DNA of 64,000 nt from NCBI GenBank assembly GCA_001910725.1, contig MJGA01000003.1:62001-126000 (forward strand), read 5' to 3'. The translations under genes were made by a program, and so were the position numbers. Below are positions 23,001 to 34,988 of the stretch, one piece after another. The notes beneath the pieces were generated by a model. That model was not told where the DNA came from. It did not search any database and was given only the letters and a program-made list of their open reading frames with translations. The DNA is from Phanerodontia chrysosporium (Eukaryota > Basidiomycota > Agaricomycetes > Polyporales > Phanerochaetaceae). The stretch's first letter is position 1; every line of letters begins with the position of its first letter.

Positions 23001-24670
23001 CAGGAACTGAGGGACACGGCGAGGCGTGGGGTAGCCACGATCCGCGTGCACAACGACCGCAGCCGATGCAGCGAGCGCGCTCCAGTCTGTCAAATATGGA
23101 TCAGTGCATGCACGCTACAAGTGCAAAAGAGGTCACATACACTGTACCATGATATGCTGGCCTTCCCAGAATTGCCCTCGAACTCCTTCTCGTCGATGGT
23201 AGTCGTATCCTTCCAGTTGCGCCACTCGGTCCAATTCTGACCGAAGTTAGTCGAGTAGCGGAACTTGTCTGCACCAAACACCTGGTGAGTGAACGTGTAC
23301 TGCCCGTTGTTGTAGCCGAACGCGTCGTTGTCGTAGTCAGACTCGGGGAAGACCATGACATTCTTGGCCGACCCCTTGCGGAGAAACAGACGGTCCTTGG
23401 ACTAGCAGAATTGTCAGGGAAAATGAGTGCGGGTCATGCATATTGGACACTCACACCTGTTGAGCCCCCTCCGTTCGGAGCACTCGGATTGTTGACGAGG
23501 ATCTCCAGAATACCATCGGGAACGCCCTCGAGCGTCCCAGACCAGGACCACAACGACGCGTCGACACCATTGATCGTCGAGAAAACCGGGTTCGCGATAT
23601 TCGTACAATTGATGCTGCCCCCTGGTTCTGAGTGATGGTCACCTTCGATATCAGAAACATTCGCGTTGAAGAGGCCATGGCGACCATCCGGAAGGAGGCG
23701 ACGCGACGCGTGAATACCGTCTGATCGGGAGCGTACGAGCTCTCGTTGACGCTAGCGGCGTCCCAGACGGGTGTGCTTGGTGCACGACATTTCAGACATC
23801 GTGCTCAGCAGTTGCATGTTCTCTGCCGCCATCACAATTGGAGCGCAGATAGCGTTGAGACCAGCGCGGCTGCGAGACTTGGTGATACTGAGACGGAGGA
23901 AGTCGTCCGTGGACTGACGCCATTCGAACGATGGGGAAACGTTGATGTCGTACATACAGAGACTTGCCGCGAATCCTCCCGTCTCCGACATTTGAGTGGG
24001 CCACTAAGTGACCGGTAAGTTTCGCGACCTTGAGCCAGCAAGCTATGACTCACCACCCATTTGCGGGTCGTACCCGTTCGCCTGTATCTCCTCCACATTT
24101 GGGCTCGATTGCATCACATGCAGATCCCGACATGACTCCCGCCAAGTTGCGTTCCAGATGGTTGCACAGCAACGACCATTATTTCGCATCTGAGGAGCTA
24201 GGTCGAGCAGGAGAGCCTAACGGTACAGTGAGCGAGACGCTTGATGGGCTGGGAATGGGTGTGAGTTGAGAAACGACCGCGATGGGCGAATGGATGGGGA
24301 GGGGACGGGTGGCGTCTGGGTTGCATCAAGGTGCAGTGCGATATACGGTTAGTTGCACCCGCTGCTAGACTGCTTCCTGAAGCTTGAGACCGCAATGAGC
24401 GTGATATGGGATACCCACGAAGACGGTACATACCCTGTCCGTGGTTCCCCTCTCCTCCCCCATCCCTCACGCCGCTCATTTTCGAGGGGTCCAGCACGAG
24501 CCTGCATTAGCACGCGTACATCAGGCGCAAAGACACGTCAGGACTAGTGTTGTGCGCAGAGTTAGGTTTTGAAGAGAGAAGTAGCGTTGGTCGTTGTCGA
24601 GGCTCGTGTGAGAGGCGACCTGAGGCGACCTGGAGTGACGAGTCGCACCTGCGTGTCACAGAGTGTCACA
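19879..24670 (+). repeat. left arm of a large inverted repeat (partner 59,209-64,000)
   Basis: Every position x here matches the complement of 83,879 minus x. All reading frames in this arm recur in the other arm on the opposite strand with identical lengths and translations, so there is no indel along 4,792 bases. In four segments checked base by base (around 19,880, 20,250, 21,270 and 22,830) and at the inner end, I found no mismatch. Identity stops sharply at 24,670, after GTGTCACAGAGTGTCACA. The outer limit is unknown because the partner arm runs off the window, so this arm may extend further left than 19,879. Confidence 0.97.
20430..23991 (-). pseudogene. ags1: decayed alpha-1,3-glucan synthase, left copy
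   Basis: Plasma-membrane enzyme family that polymerises cell-wall alpha-1,3-glucan. In minus-strand order the fragments are: SPSFEWRQSTDDFLRLSITK (23,930), AAENMQLLSTMSEM, ESSYAPDQTVFTRRVASFR, GVDASLWSWSGTLEGVPDGI, GYNNGQYTFTHQVFGADKFR, RGPFNQWGFDQGIPAEMTHN, the membrane segment AIMYALLLSIPLITGTLAVV (about 22,670), then the GT5 starch-synthase-like domain (KVKIGG, MCKAMTDVDLVWVIPKVKDL, LINLLPKV-like block, SLHNAEFQGLWPLCTKEEMK) to about 21,200, and part of the linker to about 20,430. The amylase start and the multi-pass C-terminus are absent. There are frame breaks near 21,742, 22,755 and 23,160. It is identical to the right copy, so it decayed before duplication. Confidence 0.9.
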
Positions 24671-24961
24671 GTCACTGCCAGCTATGTCGACCCGCTCGGA
24701 ACGCATACTCAGCTGCTGCATGAACGTAAATGCACCAATGTTTCTGATGTACTCTACATGAGTGTTGTCCTTGGCCGATGGCAAATCCTACGTCAGATTT
24801 GTGAAAGGCCTGCCGCAAGGGATACGCGGAGCACATGCACGAACACAACCTCCACACCTGCAACAAGCATGCCCGGATTCCTCTTATCAGGCCTAGGGCG
24901 GACAAGAGGGGGTAGTTTTTGCTAGATGCTAATCCTACAAGTGATATGAGCATTGGTCATA

Positions 24962-27900
24962 CTAGCACGATATTGGACGCACTCTCTGCAACGACCTTAC
25001 AACCATGCACTCTTCGCCGATGTCGTCCGGGGTATACGTATATGCTGGGAAATGCGCGACAATGTCCTTGATACGGATGACGTCGATCTCCCGGCTGAGT
25101 CGGTTGTAACAGAGCCAGGCGTTCAAGCCTTTGAATGCCCGGAACGGATCGCAGACCGAATGAGATGGGCTGAGATCTTCGTACCGTCGCACAACAGCAA
25201 AGGGTTCCACGACTAGGTCACCGTCGTCAGCCCGCCGTACATGGTAGAATACCTTTGAGATCTGCCCGGCAACAGGTCCGTCCGTGTTACCAGCAGGCCT
25301 GAACAAAACGAAGGAATTGCGCCGGCCCTTAGTGTGAGTAGCAAAGACCAAGCGGTTCACTGCGACGGAGTCGACAGATTGCACAGAGGGGTTAAGGATA
25401 GGAAGGGATTTTCCGAGCAAACCTCCGGCTCGAGGAAGATAGGCAGACCTGAACTGGAGGCTTGACTGCCGATTGATCAAGCGGAGAAGAGCATCGTAGA
25501 CGGGTTGCTCGAGACGACTCTCCTGTTTCGTATTGTAGTTGAAGGGGGCTCCCGCGGCGGGATCTGCTGCAGCACCGTGGACTTCGCGGACAACGTCTCC
25601 GAAGGTTCGGTTGTAAGCCTCCATCATGCGATGATATGGGGAAAGCGTAGGCCATCGAACAGTCGACATGAACCAGCGTAGGTTCGAGCCTATGCAGAAA
25701 TATCGCAGGAAAGTCAACGGCATGTCGGCTATCGGAGACGATGTTAGGACAGATCTCCAATAAGATAAAGGGCATGAACTTACAAGCTTTTGAATTTGTC
25801 TTAATCTGCGCGATGAGTCCGTTATAGCGTTCGAATGGGAATGCCCACCATGCTTGAACTGGTCCGAAGAGCTCTAAACACTCTCTGAGATGGAGAGCCA
25901 TGTGGTGGTTTGGGCGGAGTGAATGTTCGAAAAGTAGCTGGAGTCCGTTGAGATAACTGAGCATATGGGAGTCATACTGCTCCGCTAAATCCTTGCTCAT
26001 CGTCCGACGGGTGGCTGAATCGACTGCGACCACCAGATCGACGAAGTTGCGAAGGACCTCCCGGTCACGGGCAGTAGCCGACTTGCTGCTCCATATCCGG
26101 ACGAGGGTGATCACCATGCTGACCGTACAAGCCGTACGCCACTGATCTGCCTTCAGTTTACCATGGCTCGGACTGCCAAAGTTGTGTGGTGGTCTCTGAA
26201 GCCAAGAAGGGTAGAACGTCCTCGAGATGTCGGCGCGTATTTCGTCTAAGACCTCCGCAGACAAAACGCGAAATTTTGAGATATCGGCCTCAGCCGCAGC
26301 TTGCAGCTTGAAGTCCACAATACACTTGTCCAAGACAGGAGGAACACGGATGTCGGGTTGACTCTCTGAGTACTATGCAATGATAAGCAGGACTCGGAGG
26401 AGAAGTCACAGAGCTTAGATTTACTCACCCATCTGAGCAGTGCCCTAACATACTCCCGCTTTACGTAGGACGTCTCGACTTGCACATTGTTCAACTCAGC
26501 GATCGCCACCAGGTAGCCCTTGCGAAGGCTCTGGAGGGCACTTTCCGAGCCCTTGCGGATTGCGGCTATAGCCTTGTCTAGATTCTTTTGCTGCTCGTCT
26601 GGAGTATGAGGCCGAGCTTTTTTCTTACCATCCTTTTCCTTGCCCTTGATGTCGATGCCCCAGACCTCCATGCAGTGGTGACGTAACTGCCCCAGATAGA
26701 GATTATGCATAGCATCTATCAGCGCGTACCGGGTAGGATCCCAGTATGGCAGGCGAAGCAGGGGAGACCACCGCAATCCGTGCTTCTCGAAGATCCTTGT
26801 TCGCTCCGCATTGTCCGGCGCGTCGCGCCACCTCAAGGCTATCGACAGATGCTCGCCCCAAGATCTTCTTTGCCATGTTGCCCGGTCAAGACTGTTGATC
26901 TCCCGGAGGCGTAGTCGACAGAATGAGCAGAAGTTATGGGAACTGTAGCTGGCAAACCCGGCCGTCTTTCTGAGAGCTGGGAGATCGCAAACCAAAGGGA
27001 TCATGGCAGCTCTGACGACCCTTCCGGCTGACCTTGAAGCCGTTCGCGTGAGCAAGATGCCCCTGTTCCAAAGAGTGAGGAGGTCGTTCACCACTACGTC
27101 GAGGAAGGGGTTGAGCTCCTCCAAGGATGGTTCCGATGGACCCGGAATAATGCCAGCGAGATATATATTCTCGGTGCGATAGCGTAGGTGTGGGGGAAGG
27201 TTCAAGCATGCCATGTAAATCGCTCCGATAGAATGGGACTTTCCTGCTTTCTTGTTACCGAAAGGGTTCAGCCAGTCCACGAACAAGCTGAACACAAGGT
27301 GTATGGAGCCCTCGGTTTGTTCTGAAAACGGAGTAAGGTTGTCAGGGCCTAGGAAATGACGAATGACGGGTGCGTCCCATATATCAGTCCAACTGGCCTT
27401 CCCTGACCCATTCGTCCAAGCCATTTCGGCGACTTCCTCCAGACCAGGTCTTGAAAACAACTGACCGATCCATGTGGGCAGGCTTTGGTGCGCAAAGGTC
27501 TTGATTGGGACGAAGTTGCCTGAAGCGCCCATACTTGGCTTGAGCAACGCAGTGCCACACGGGGCTTGGTCTGGAGTCCGTCTGGCGGAGCAGTGCTCAG
27601 GATACCGCCTTCCCTTCTTAGCAGATTCAACAGGGCGATAGAGAGAAAAGCAACTTGGACAACAGGCGTAGAGGGTATACTCCGGTTCGAGTTTGAGATG
27701 GGACATGACAGTACGAACATCCCGGGGTAAACCGTCTAGAATGGCTTGTTGTGCAGGGGATGGGGTGTGAGAGGTGCCATTGGTGCTGTCGTATGTGAAG
27801 GCACCATGCAGAACCACCTCTATCATGGAAAGGACGAAATTGCTTTCGCCACGAGAGATGGTGGACAGGGTGTGAAGGATGACGACGAGTAGAAGCGCTG

Positions 27901-28960
27901 CCAAAAGGAAATATGGACGGATCTGCTTTGCATCGAAGGAACATTGGGTCTGCACTATCTCGGGCATATGAAGGCTGGAGCCTTCGGATAGACCCGAGTA
28001 TAGACCCGCTCGCGCCTTCTCCACTTCCCAGCAGGAGCTACGTACATTTTCGAGGCGGAGCTTCTCGCGGAGAAGTTGCAGTTCTAGTTTCTCTTTACAA
28101 CGTGTCACGTTCTTGTCCTCTAGTTTGGGCATCTCGCGAAGGCGCTGCAGAGTATCATCAATGAACGCTTTGAAGCTGAGGAAATGCAGGTTCTCGGGGC
28201 AAGACAGTAGGTCGGCTGGAGCATCGTCACTTGAGATAGGCTGTCCGCTGAACTTAAGACTTGTCTCATAGGAAACTGTCCGCGAATGGTGTGAGAGGGC
28301 AGACAGGAAGCCAGATATGACGCGGTGTTGCTCGCGCACCACGGTCTCCAGGTCATCCCGTGTGGACGATGTACTCTGAGCGAGCCACCAGCAACGTTAG
28401 ATAAGCACAGGAGGATTTGTTACATTACACACCTCAGCCTTGGGACGATCCATTGGCTTGTATCCTGTTTCACCACCAACAGAAATCGTCTTGCTGAACT
28501 CCTCGGTATCTCGGTGGCGGACAGTGGAAGTACTGTCTTCACCCTCCCCCTTGGCTGACAATGTGGCCATGAGCACATGTTGTTGGAAACGCTCTTCAGT
28601 CAATGCCTGGTTCAGCTCGTCTCGCTCCGTGTGGTCCCTGATGGTGTTCAGGTACTGGTAGGCACCTTGTACGCGGCGCCCGCTTGCGTCGGTAATCGTG
28701 AACCGGATACATTCGCTGCAGATGCATACAGCCTGCTTGCGAGATCGCATAGTATAGTGGACGAGAGTGAGGTTGATTGGAAGGAGTGGCGTGGGTGGCA
28801 CGCCTAAGCAACCTGTCGCGCGCTCATCGCCGTCGAATGCATCGAGGAGCGGTACAGCGCGTCTCAAAGTGTAATGGGGAATATTTAGCATCCGCCCCAG
28901 CCTAGAAGGGAAGCACATATAATTGCTCAACGTAGAGTAACTGAATGTGGATACAACTGG
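24962..28960 (-). mobile_element. Plavaka-like (CACTA/EnSpm superfamily) DNA transposon, transposase region
   Basis: Transposase of the Tnp2/Plavaka type common in Agaricomycetes. Minus-strand exons: an N-terminal part with a zinc-ribbon-like AVCICSECIRFTITDASGRR (about 28,700); a 698-codon frame (28,342-26,246) with CCPSCFSLYRP, KSHSIGAIYMACLNLPPHLR, YLAGIIPGPSEPSLEELNPF, MIPLVCDLPALRKTAGFASY, SHNFCSFCRLR and DAMHNLYLGQLRHHCMEVWG; then 26,333-25,720 (GKLKADQWRTACTVSMVITL, RPNHHMALHLRECLELFGPV, WWAFPFERYNGLIAQIKTN) and a C-terminal part down to 24,962 (GRRNSFVLFRPAG, EDLSPSHSVCDPFRAFKGLN). Short introns link these frames and no lesion is obvious inside the long ones, so it may be intact or recent. 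I could not find convincing terminal inverted repeats; the feature covers only the coding span. Confidence 0.85.
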
Positions 28961-28995
28961 ACTCGGTGAGATCGCTTGAGACTTCAGTGAGCTAT

Positions 28996-30130
28996 TCATA
29001 GCAGACAACGCCTAGTCCATCCCATCCCATTTGTGTTCTTCCACTCAGTAGAATGTGCGACATCGTTACCGTACTGAATTCGAATGCAGCTCAGCCGACC
29101 GTGGCAGGTAGCTGTCGACTTCGGCCGTGACAATCCGGTAAGCCAGCGTCGTAGCATACGTCTCTCCTCCGCCTCATTCCCAGGGTGGGCAACGAGCGAG
29201 CTAAGGGTTGAAAGGTGCAGTGTTGTAAGGAAAGGGAGCCAGCGAAGTTCTCGACCCCATCGTTCGGCATGCTTCCACACGCAACGGTGTGAGAGGCCTC
29301 GGCGCTGTTTGTGTATTAGAGATGAGACGTAGAAAGAGGATGAATTATGACTCACACTAGCTCTTGGCTTGTCGTTCAACTTGAGGTAGGTGAGATTGGG
29401 TGCAAAGTGTGAGATCAGCTGAACCACGTTAACCTCATTTGCATACACGTCCAGAACGAGTTGGCGAAGCGATCGCAACAAAGGAAGCGCGGCAAGAGAC
29501 TGAGACACGCCTGTTGAGCAGGTTTCCCGGCGCATGAATGAAGAAAGTGCGAATGTTTTATCGCTAACATATGCAGCACAACACTCCAATGGCGCCTCCA
29601 GAACTTCGATGCCACCGATGACACCGTAAGCTGCGCAGGGATGAGATGCACCACATGGACCAAGCCTCAGGCAGCGAATTGAGGTGTTGCATGAAATAAA
29701 GCCATGGATTCGAGCATGTGGGAGGTTGCTCGTGAAGGACGAGAGTTGTTCGAGCTGCAGGTTCTGCAGAAGCGCGTGGGGCGTGGATGTCGGTAACATG
29801 AGCGTGAGCTCTGTCAGATTCCGTAGGGTAGACAGGACCGTGCGAAGGGAAGACCAGCTGAATGAACTCGTCGGAGGTAGCTTGACCGTCAGCTCGCGAA
29901 CGTTATGCCGAATGACTGTGTTGTGAGTGACAGTATCTCTCAGCTCGTCGAACTCGAGTGACGAACAAGCAGTCCAACTTGTCTGCAGTTTAGTGTTAGT
30001 AGATATCATGACTGACGACTGGCTTCAAGCGTACCACGACAGGAGAGGACAACGCGAGCTAGCACAAAGTAATGAGCTCTAACAGAGAATCGTACAAATA
30101 AAGTAGTGGGCATACCAGCGAAGTGGACAT
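28996..30130 (-). CDS. F-box/LRR-like basidiomycete protein
   Basis: A long minus-strand frame (30,009-28,996) with leucine-rich periodicity: ELTVKLPPTSSFSWSSLRTV, TLRNLTELTLMLPTSTPHAL, LRSLRQLVLDVYANEVNVVQ, LISHFAPNLTYLKLNDKPRA, LRWLPFLTTLHLSTLSSL. This is the C-terminal LRR pattern of Agaricomycete F-box proteins. An intron with GTGAGTC near 29,360 and CAAACAG near 29,306 fits the frame change. A possible first exon starts at ATG 30,130 (MSTSLVCPLLYLYDSLLELI), but the F-box helix is not clear. The 3' end overlaps by a few bases the start of the transposon's N-terminal frame, so the transposon probably landed at or in its 3' end. Confidence 0.5.
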
Positions 30131-31633
30131 CGCGGCCTTGGAGCGTGTCTGTATGCCCATGACAGACTTGCTAGGGTGTTTGCGAGCGGGAAGGTGGTCG
30201 TCGAAGGTACCGAGCGAGAAAGCGTCTGGCTGTTTTTAAATGCCTCCCGTTCGCCCACGTGCTATCTTATCCTGAGGTGAGGGCGCGCAGCGGTAAAGTC
30301 AACACGCTAGCAACATTGTATCATCGGTGGCTTCTGCGGACATACCTGCTTTGCGCTCTTTAACAGGCTGTGGCAAGGCAAACAAACACCGGCGTTGGAA
30401 GAGAAAGGCATCAGAGTTGCATGTAGCTGTTTCGAATGGGTTGCTTTGTTGCAGAGGGGAGGGTGGGGACACTCTGCTTGCGACGTGCCCGCCTGCTTGG
30501 AGAATCGTGGGTCCGACTCTTGAAGCAAAGTAAATGCAGGGGTCTAGTCTGTGGTAGGGGGGTCAGTATGGGAGGTATATACGGTGGCCGACGTTACCTC
30601 ACAGTCATCAAGATTTCACAACTCTCATGCCGCCGTCTCACTCAACCCATGCTCTCAAGAGATTGCGAGTTGTCTTCTTGGCGATCATTGCACACTGGGA
30701 CCTAGCGGAAGTGGAAGCGAGCAGTGGACGGGATGATCGAGCATAACGATGCGTCCGATCGATAGGACGAGGCGGGGCAGCTATGCTGAGGCATATTCCA
30801 CACTCACCGAGTGCACACATGTCATCCTCACAATGGCTGCTAATGAGTTCTAGAGCGAGTATGCGTAAGCTCTGTGTTCAGATGCATCAGGGAGCACCGT
30901 GAGCCTTGAAGACCATCATGTATATGCGAACAAACATACGAAGTCCGTCGTTCGCTGCTGATCCCATCCAGAGTATCAGCTGGTGGATAGGGGCGACAGG
31001 CTGATGGTGGGTAGTTCGACAGCGCATAGGGAACAGGGGGAGGGGCAACGACGCATTGCAAGCCGAGTCCCGCCTTTCCGCCGGCGGCAAATCAATGGGG
31101 CACTCGGTTCCGAGGTTCCACCACGTCATCAACAGTCTCATCAAGGGCTGCACGCATCTTGACTAGGCTATACTACGCCCGACGACGAGGACGTAGCAGT
31201 GCTCCCCCGCCCCTCCGCGATATGAACCCTATCCATGGCCGCCATTGCGATGCACACATGTAGAGCGCCCGCGATGGCAGCAAACGGCGCCCCATGTTTC
31301 CCAGCATTCTCGTGCACGGACCTCACTTCCAGTTCGCGGAAGCGCAAGGACGCCCGGCCGATTGTGCTACCACGCAGGCTTTGGAGGTACGTCAACGTAC
31401 AGGAACAGATCCTTCGCATGAACTCACGATGTGCTTGCAAAGGTTGTTGAGACACAAGCCACCCTTGCTTCTCTTCTAGTCGCTCAAGATTAGATACGCT
31501 CATTTGTTACCCAAAATTCCAATGAACAGTGTTAGATGCTAGATTTCGTCGCTGCTTGGGAGCGCTCTCATAATCCTATTGGTGTGCATAACCTCGACAT
31601 CTATGTGGTACACCGCGCGGTATGTGTGGTTAT
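30131..31633. other. no gene recognised
   Basis: Short unrelated frames only. The part near 30,240-30,280 looks like a promoter of the leftward F-box-like gene (GC-rich, followed by TTTTTAAATGCC). Nothing repeated or structured was noticed. Confidence 0.4.
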
Positions 31634-31855
31634 TCACGATACCCACTGCTGCACTGTCTGGAGCATCTGGTTTCTCGCTGCAAGGTCCACCCAGAAGTGG
31701 TTCGCGCCCTCAATCCTGACGACCCGCAAATGGGCCTTGCCCTCGCCTGCGTTCTCGCGCTGCAGGCTCTCCGCCCAATCGTCGTAACTTTGCACCCCAG
31801 TGAACTCGTTACAATCACTGTAGATGACGAGTACATTCGCATGGGGATCGCGCAC
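31634..31855 (-). pseudogene. C-terminal fragment of an alpha/beta hydrolase
   Basis: The minus-strand frame reads RDPHANVLVIYSDCNEFTGV, SYDDWAESLQRE, AHLRVVRIEGANHFWVD, MLQTVQQWVS. This is the C-terminal third of a fungal S33-type alpha/beta hydrolase; the His of GANHFW is the expected catalytic His. No nucleophile elbow or N-terminus is found on this strand upstream (31,860-32,300). The missing N-terminal part of the same family lies 3.5 kb away on the opposite strand at 35,399-35,962, so this looks like half of a rearranged gene. Confidence 0.6.
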
Positions 31856-32534
31856 GAGGGCGTTTAGTGTAGCTGTGTAATGTCGCTCCCGAAATGCAGT
31901 GAGCCATGAGTGGGTATGAGAGCAGTATATGCGTGACTCTGGCCGAGGACGGTTCGGACGGAAGTGGGAAGAGCGAGGCTACAAGTGAGCCATGCGAATA
32001 GCCCTACGACACCTTCGTTGGGATTCAATGCTCAATTGGTTCCCACTCCACAAGCGGAGCCGGGATAACTGCCCTGCAAAACTCTCTGAAGCCTTCGGTC
32101 TCGCAGTCCGCCTGCCATGTCCCCATCAGCGATCCAATTTGGAAGAGTACGGTGTTTAGTGCTGCTGCACCCTGGAACCCGGAGCTCAGAGCTTGAGCTT
32201 GAGCTTGAGGCCTAGAGCTGCAGTGGCCGGGCTGAGCGGCGAATAGGGTGGCAGCCCGTTGTGGCGTTTGATTGCTTCGGCCAGATGCGCTTGTGCGCTT
32301 GCCAGCAACCAATTCAAGAATGTCATCTTTGCAGACTTGGAGCGACTATAGTCAACATGTAAACCTTGTGCAGCACATGAAGTCGTTGTGACAAGAGGTT
32401 GCATTGATATGGTATGTTTCATTACGCCTCTTTGTTTCTCAGGATCCACTGAAAACAGGACGTTCGAGGCTTCTGAGCCACTCCATCTCTTGCCTCCGAA
32501 TCCACTTCCCCTTCCCCACCCACATTTCCGGACC

Positions 32535-33662
32535 ATGGACTACCATCCTGCAATCTATCTGAATCTCGCTGTGATTCTCATTGCAACGAGTGTGTTCATG
32601 GCTCTCAAGCTCAGGCCCCGTCAACAGACACGTCGGCCTGCCAGTTCTCGGCGTTCAGCAAGCTACCCTGTTGTCACCGCTAGCGCGGAAGTCGCCCCTA
32701 ATCAAATCACTCGACTATCGTTTGCATTCCCTGCTGAGGGCAACAAGACATCTAAGATGGTCCCTATGATTTTGCGAGACCTCTGCCCCAGGTGCGAAAT
32801 TGGATTGTCTACTACTGAATGAGCATGCTAATGTTTGTCGGCCAGTGACTTGGTCAAGAACGAACCTCAGCGCTCTTGCCCACGATCTGGCTCTCATGCC
32901 TGCTCTGAAAGGCCTTGCTCTTCCACGCGTACACCAGTCGCACCTCATGTTCATTTCTCACAAGACTCGTCGTCAAAGCCTGCATCGCTTCCAAACAATG
33001 AGTGTGCGTCCAGTGGGACCAGGTCTTTCCACGAGGATTCCGCCCGAGCAGTCACTCGATCGAGGCACCACACGGCTGGAGGCGCTGCCCGAAATCCAAG
33101 CTCGGTCGAGGGAGAAGATTCTTGCCCTGTATCCGACGAGTCCGTTGAGTCGGAAGATGAACTTGAGCCACCTGCCCCTACACTCAGCGCCCGGAAGCAG
33201 GAAGCCACACTTCATCTCAGGAGCGTATCTCCACCGGTTCACAGCACCCCCTTTAGCGGAGAGGGTACTGTACGGGTAAGTACTTCAGGATAGTTTTGCT
33301 TCCAATGATTGCTCACAACCACACAGGCATACATACGCCATTACGGCAAGAAGGGACGGGCGTACTGGTTTGAATCGAGGTCGTCATCTCCGCTTGTCGG
33401 ACCTCCAGATCTCTCGAAGCGGCCAGATCTGTCATTGGGTGACCTGTACGTGCACACCAGTTCCAAGGGTAACCAATTATGGCTGTGGACCATGGAAGAC
33501 AATCGTCGGTTCTGGTTGCCTATCCAACCGGGGTATGAACGCGGCGATGGTAGAAGGCTGATTCTGACAGAGAACAAGGGGCACCCCTCATGGGTTACAG
33601 AGCGCTGGTGCTCTAAGAAGCTCAGGAATAAAGTCAACAGCGCCGCCCTTCTGAGCGGCTGA
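32535..33662 (+). CDS. hypothetical single-pass membrane protein, three exons
   Basis: Complete gene model: ATG 32,535; exons 32,535-32,791, 32,846-33,275 and 33,327-33,662; introns 54 and 51 nt with good junctions; 340 residues. The N-terminus has one membrane segment (AIYLNLAVILIATSVFMALK) followed by a basic stretch (RPRQQTRRPASSRR), so it is probably anchored with the rest cytoplasmic or lumenal. The middle is Ser-rich and acidic (SDESVESEDELEPPAP). The C-terminal exon is compact and aromatic: HYGKKGRAYWFES, LSLGDLYVHTSSKGNQLWLW, NRRFWLPIQPGY, GHPSWVTERWCSKK. This resembles a small conserved domain I have seen in unannotated basidiomycete proteins; no function can be assigned. Confidence 0.65.
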
Positions 33663-33728
33663 GCAGGGACTTGGGGTCTGAGGGCTACTGTATTTACATG
33701 TTCATGGAGTTTTCTGATCCAATGTACA

Positions 33729-34970
33729 TCATTTTCTACGCTGTCCTAGTAGGTGCTTGTATAGGAGCATCCAGTCTGGGGACAGGCTGTACGACGAGTG
33801 CGTGTCGGAGTGGGAAACGTCGATGAAGGTGTCGGATGCAATGGCGTTAAAGATGCCGACTGGTCTATATCCAAAGGGTGTGGAGTGTAGGTCGAACACC
33901 CCGAGCGTCGAGGCATCGCCCACAACGTACTGCGAGATGCTTGCTACGACGGCTTGGGCATCCTGGCTCAACGCCAACTCGTGTCTTGGGTCGGTGTAGA
34001 CGTGGACGTAGCTGGGAGGCGTATAAGCGAGGTTTATACGTCGGCACCTCGGAACAAACGTACACAACGTCGGCACGGCAGTGCTCGTCCTGCGCCTCTA
34101 TAGCATTTTGCCGGACCTGCGAAGCGCGTCAGCAACCGGCAAAGAGCAGAATATGCTGACCACTTGCTGCCACGCGTCAGTGAAGCGCACGATGCTACGG
34201 CGGTGCAGCTCGAGCGCATCGGCAGTGAATAGGACCTGCCTGGGGCCGGCCAAGATGGTGGCGAGGGAGCCAGTGAGCGCACAAACAAGTGCTGGTCTTG
34301 AAGCGCGGCGTCGCTGGGTAGAAACTCCTTGTGCATGCGTTTCGGGAGGAGTAGCAGGAGGTGCGTGTAAGGTGGGGCAAGTAGAAGTGGTGGTAATTCT
34401 ACGAGGTGAGGAGGATAGCGCGTGAGAGCATGTAAGCTGACCGCAGGTTGGGCTTCTTGGCCTCCTGGAAGTCCTGCTTGTAACGCGCAGTGTCGGATGC
34501 GGGGAGCCTCGTGTGCGTAAGATTGAACTCGGCCAAGAGGTCCTTGCCAGCGCCGCGCGAGACGACAGCGCCAGTCGGGCTGCGGCGCGACTTGAGGATC
34601 TTGTGCCGCCACTCGTGCCCGTCACACGCGAGCCTGAGGATTGCGTTGATGTAGTCGCTCCGGATGTTCTGTGCCCGTGAAGAACGCGCAGGTCATGGGC
34701 CGCACCCGCGTGAAGAGCTTATCATCCTCTGCGCGCCGTGCTGCGGCGTCGAGTGTCTCGGGTGAGCTGAATGTCCCCCGCTCGGTTGAAAGTGAGTACC
34801 CTGTTGGGTATGTACTACACACAGTGTCAACGAGCGGGGACATAGGGAGGGAGTGCATGGCGCACGCACATTGTGGTACCGGCAGAGTAGCACAGGCGCG
34901 CACACCGAGGGTGGCATATAAGTTGCAGCCAGCTGTCCGCGAAGCCGTCGCAACTGGTAATCGATGACAT
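33729..34970 (-). CDS. unrecognised protein or gene remnant
   Basis: Minus-strand pieces look protein-like but switch frame: GYSLSTERGTFSSPETLDAA and LFTRVRPMTCAFFT near 34,700-34,800, NIRSDYINAILRLACDGHEW, AGKDLLAEFNLTHTRLPAS and YKQDFQEAKKPNL near 34,450-34,650, SIVRFTDAWQQVVSIFCSL near 34,170, and INLAYTPPSYVHVYTDPRHE, STLGVFDLHSTPFGYRPVGI and SPDWMLLYKHLLG near 33,730-34,030. I do not recognise the family. It may be one multi-exon gene that follows ctf8, or a decayed one. Confidence 0.35.
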
Positions 34971-34988
34971 GCCGCTCACCCGAACGCG

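Noticed and set aside
24660..28992. CACTG...CAGTG ends as terminal repeats of the Plavaka element
   Set aside because: Only five bases match between 24,673 and 28,992, and the N-terminal frame may extend past the latter; not better than chance.
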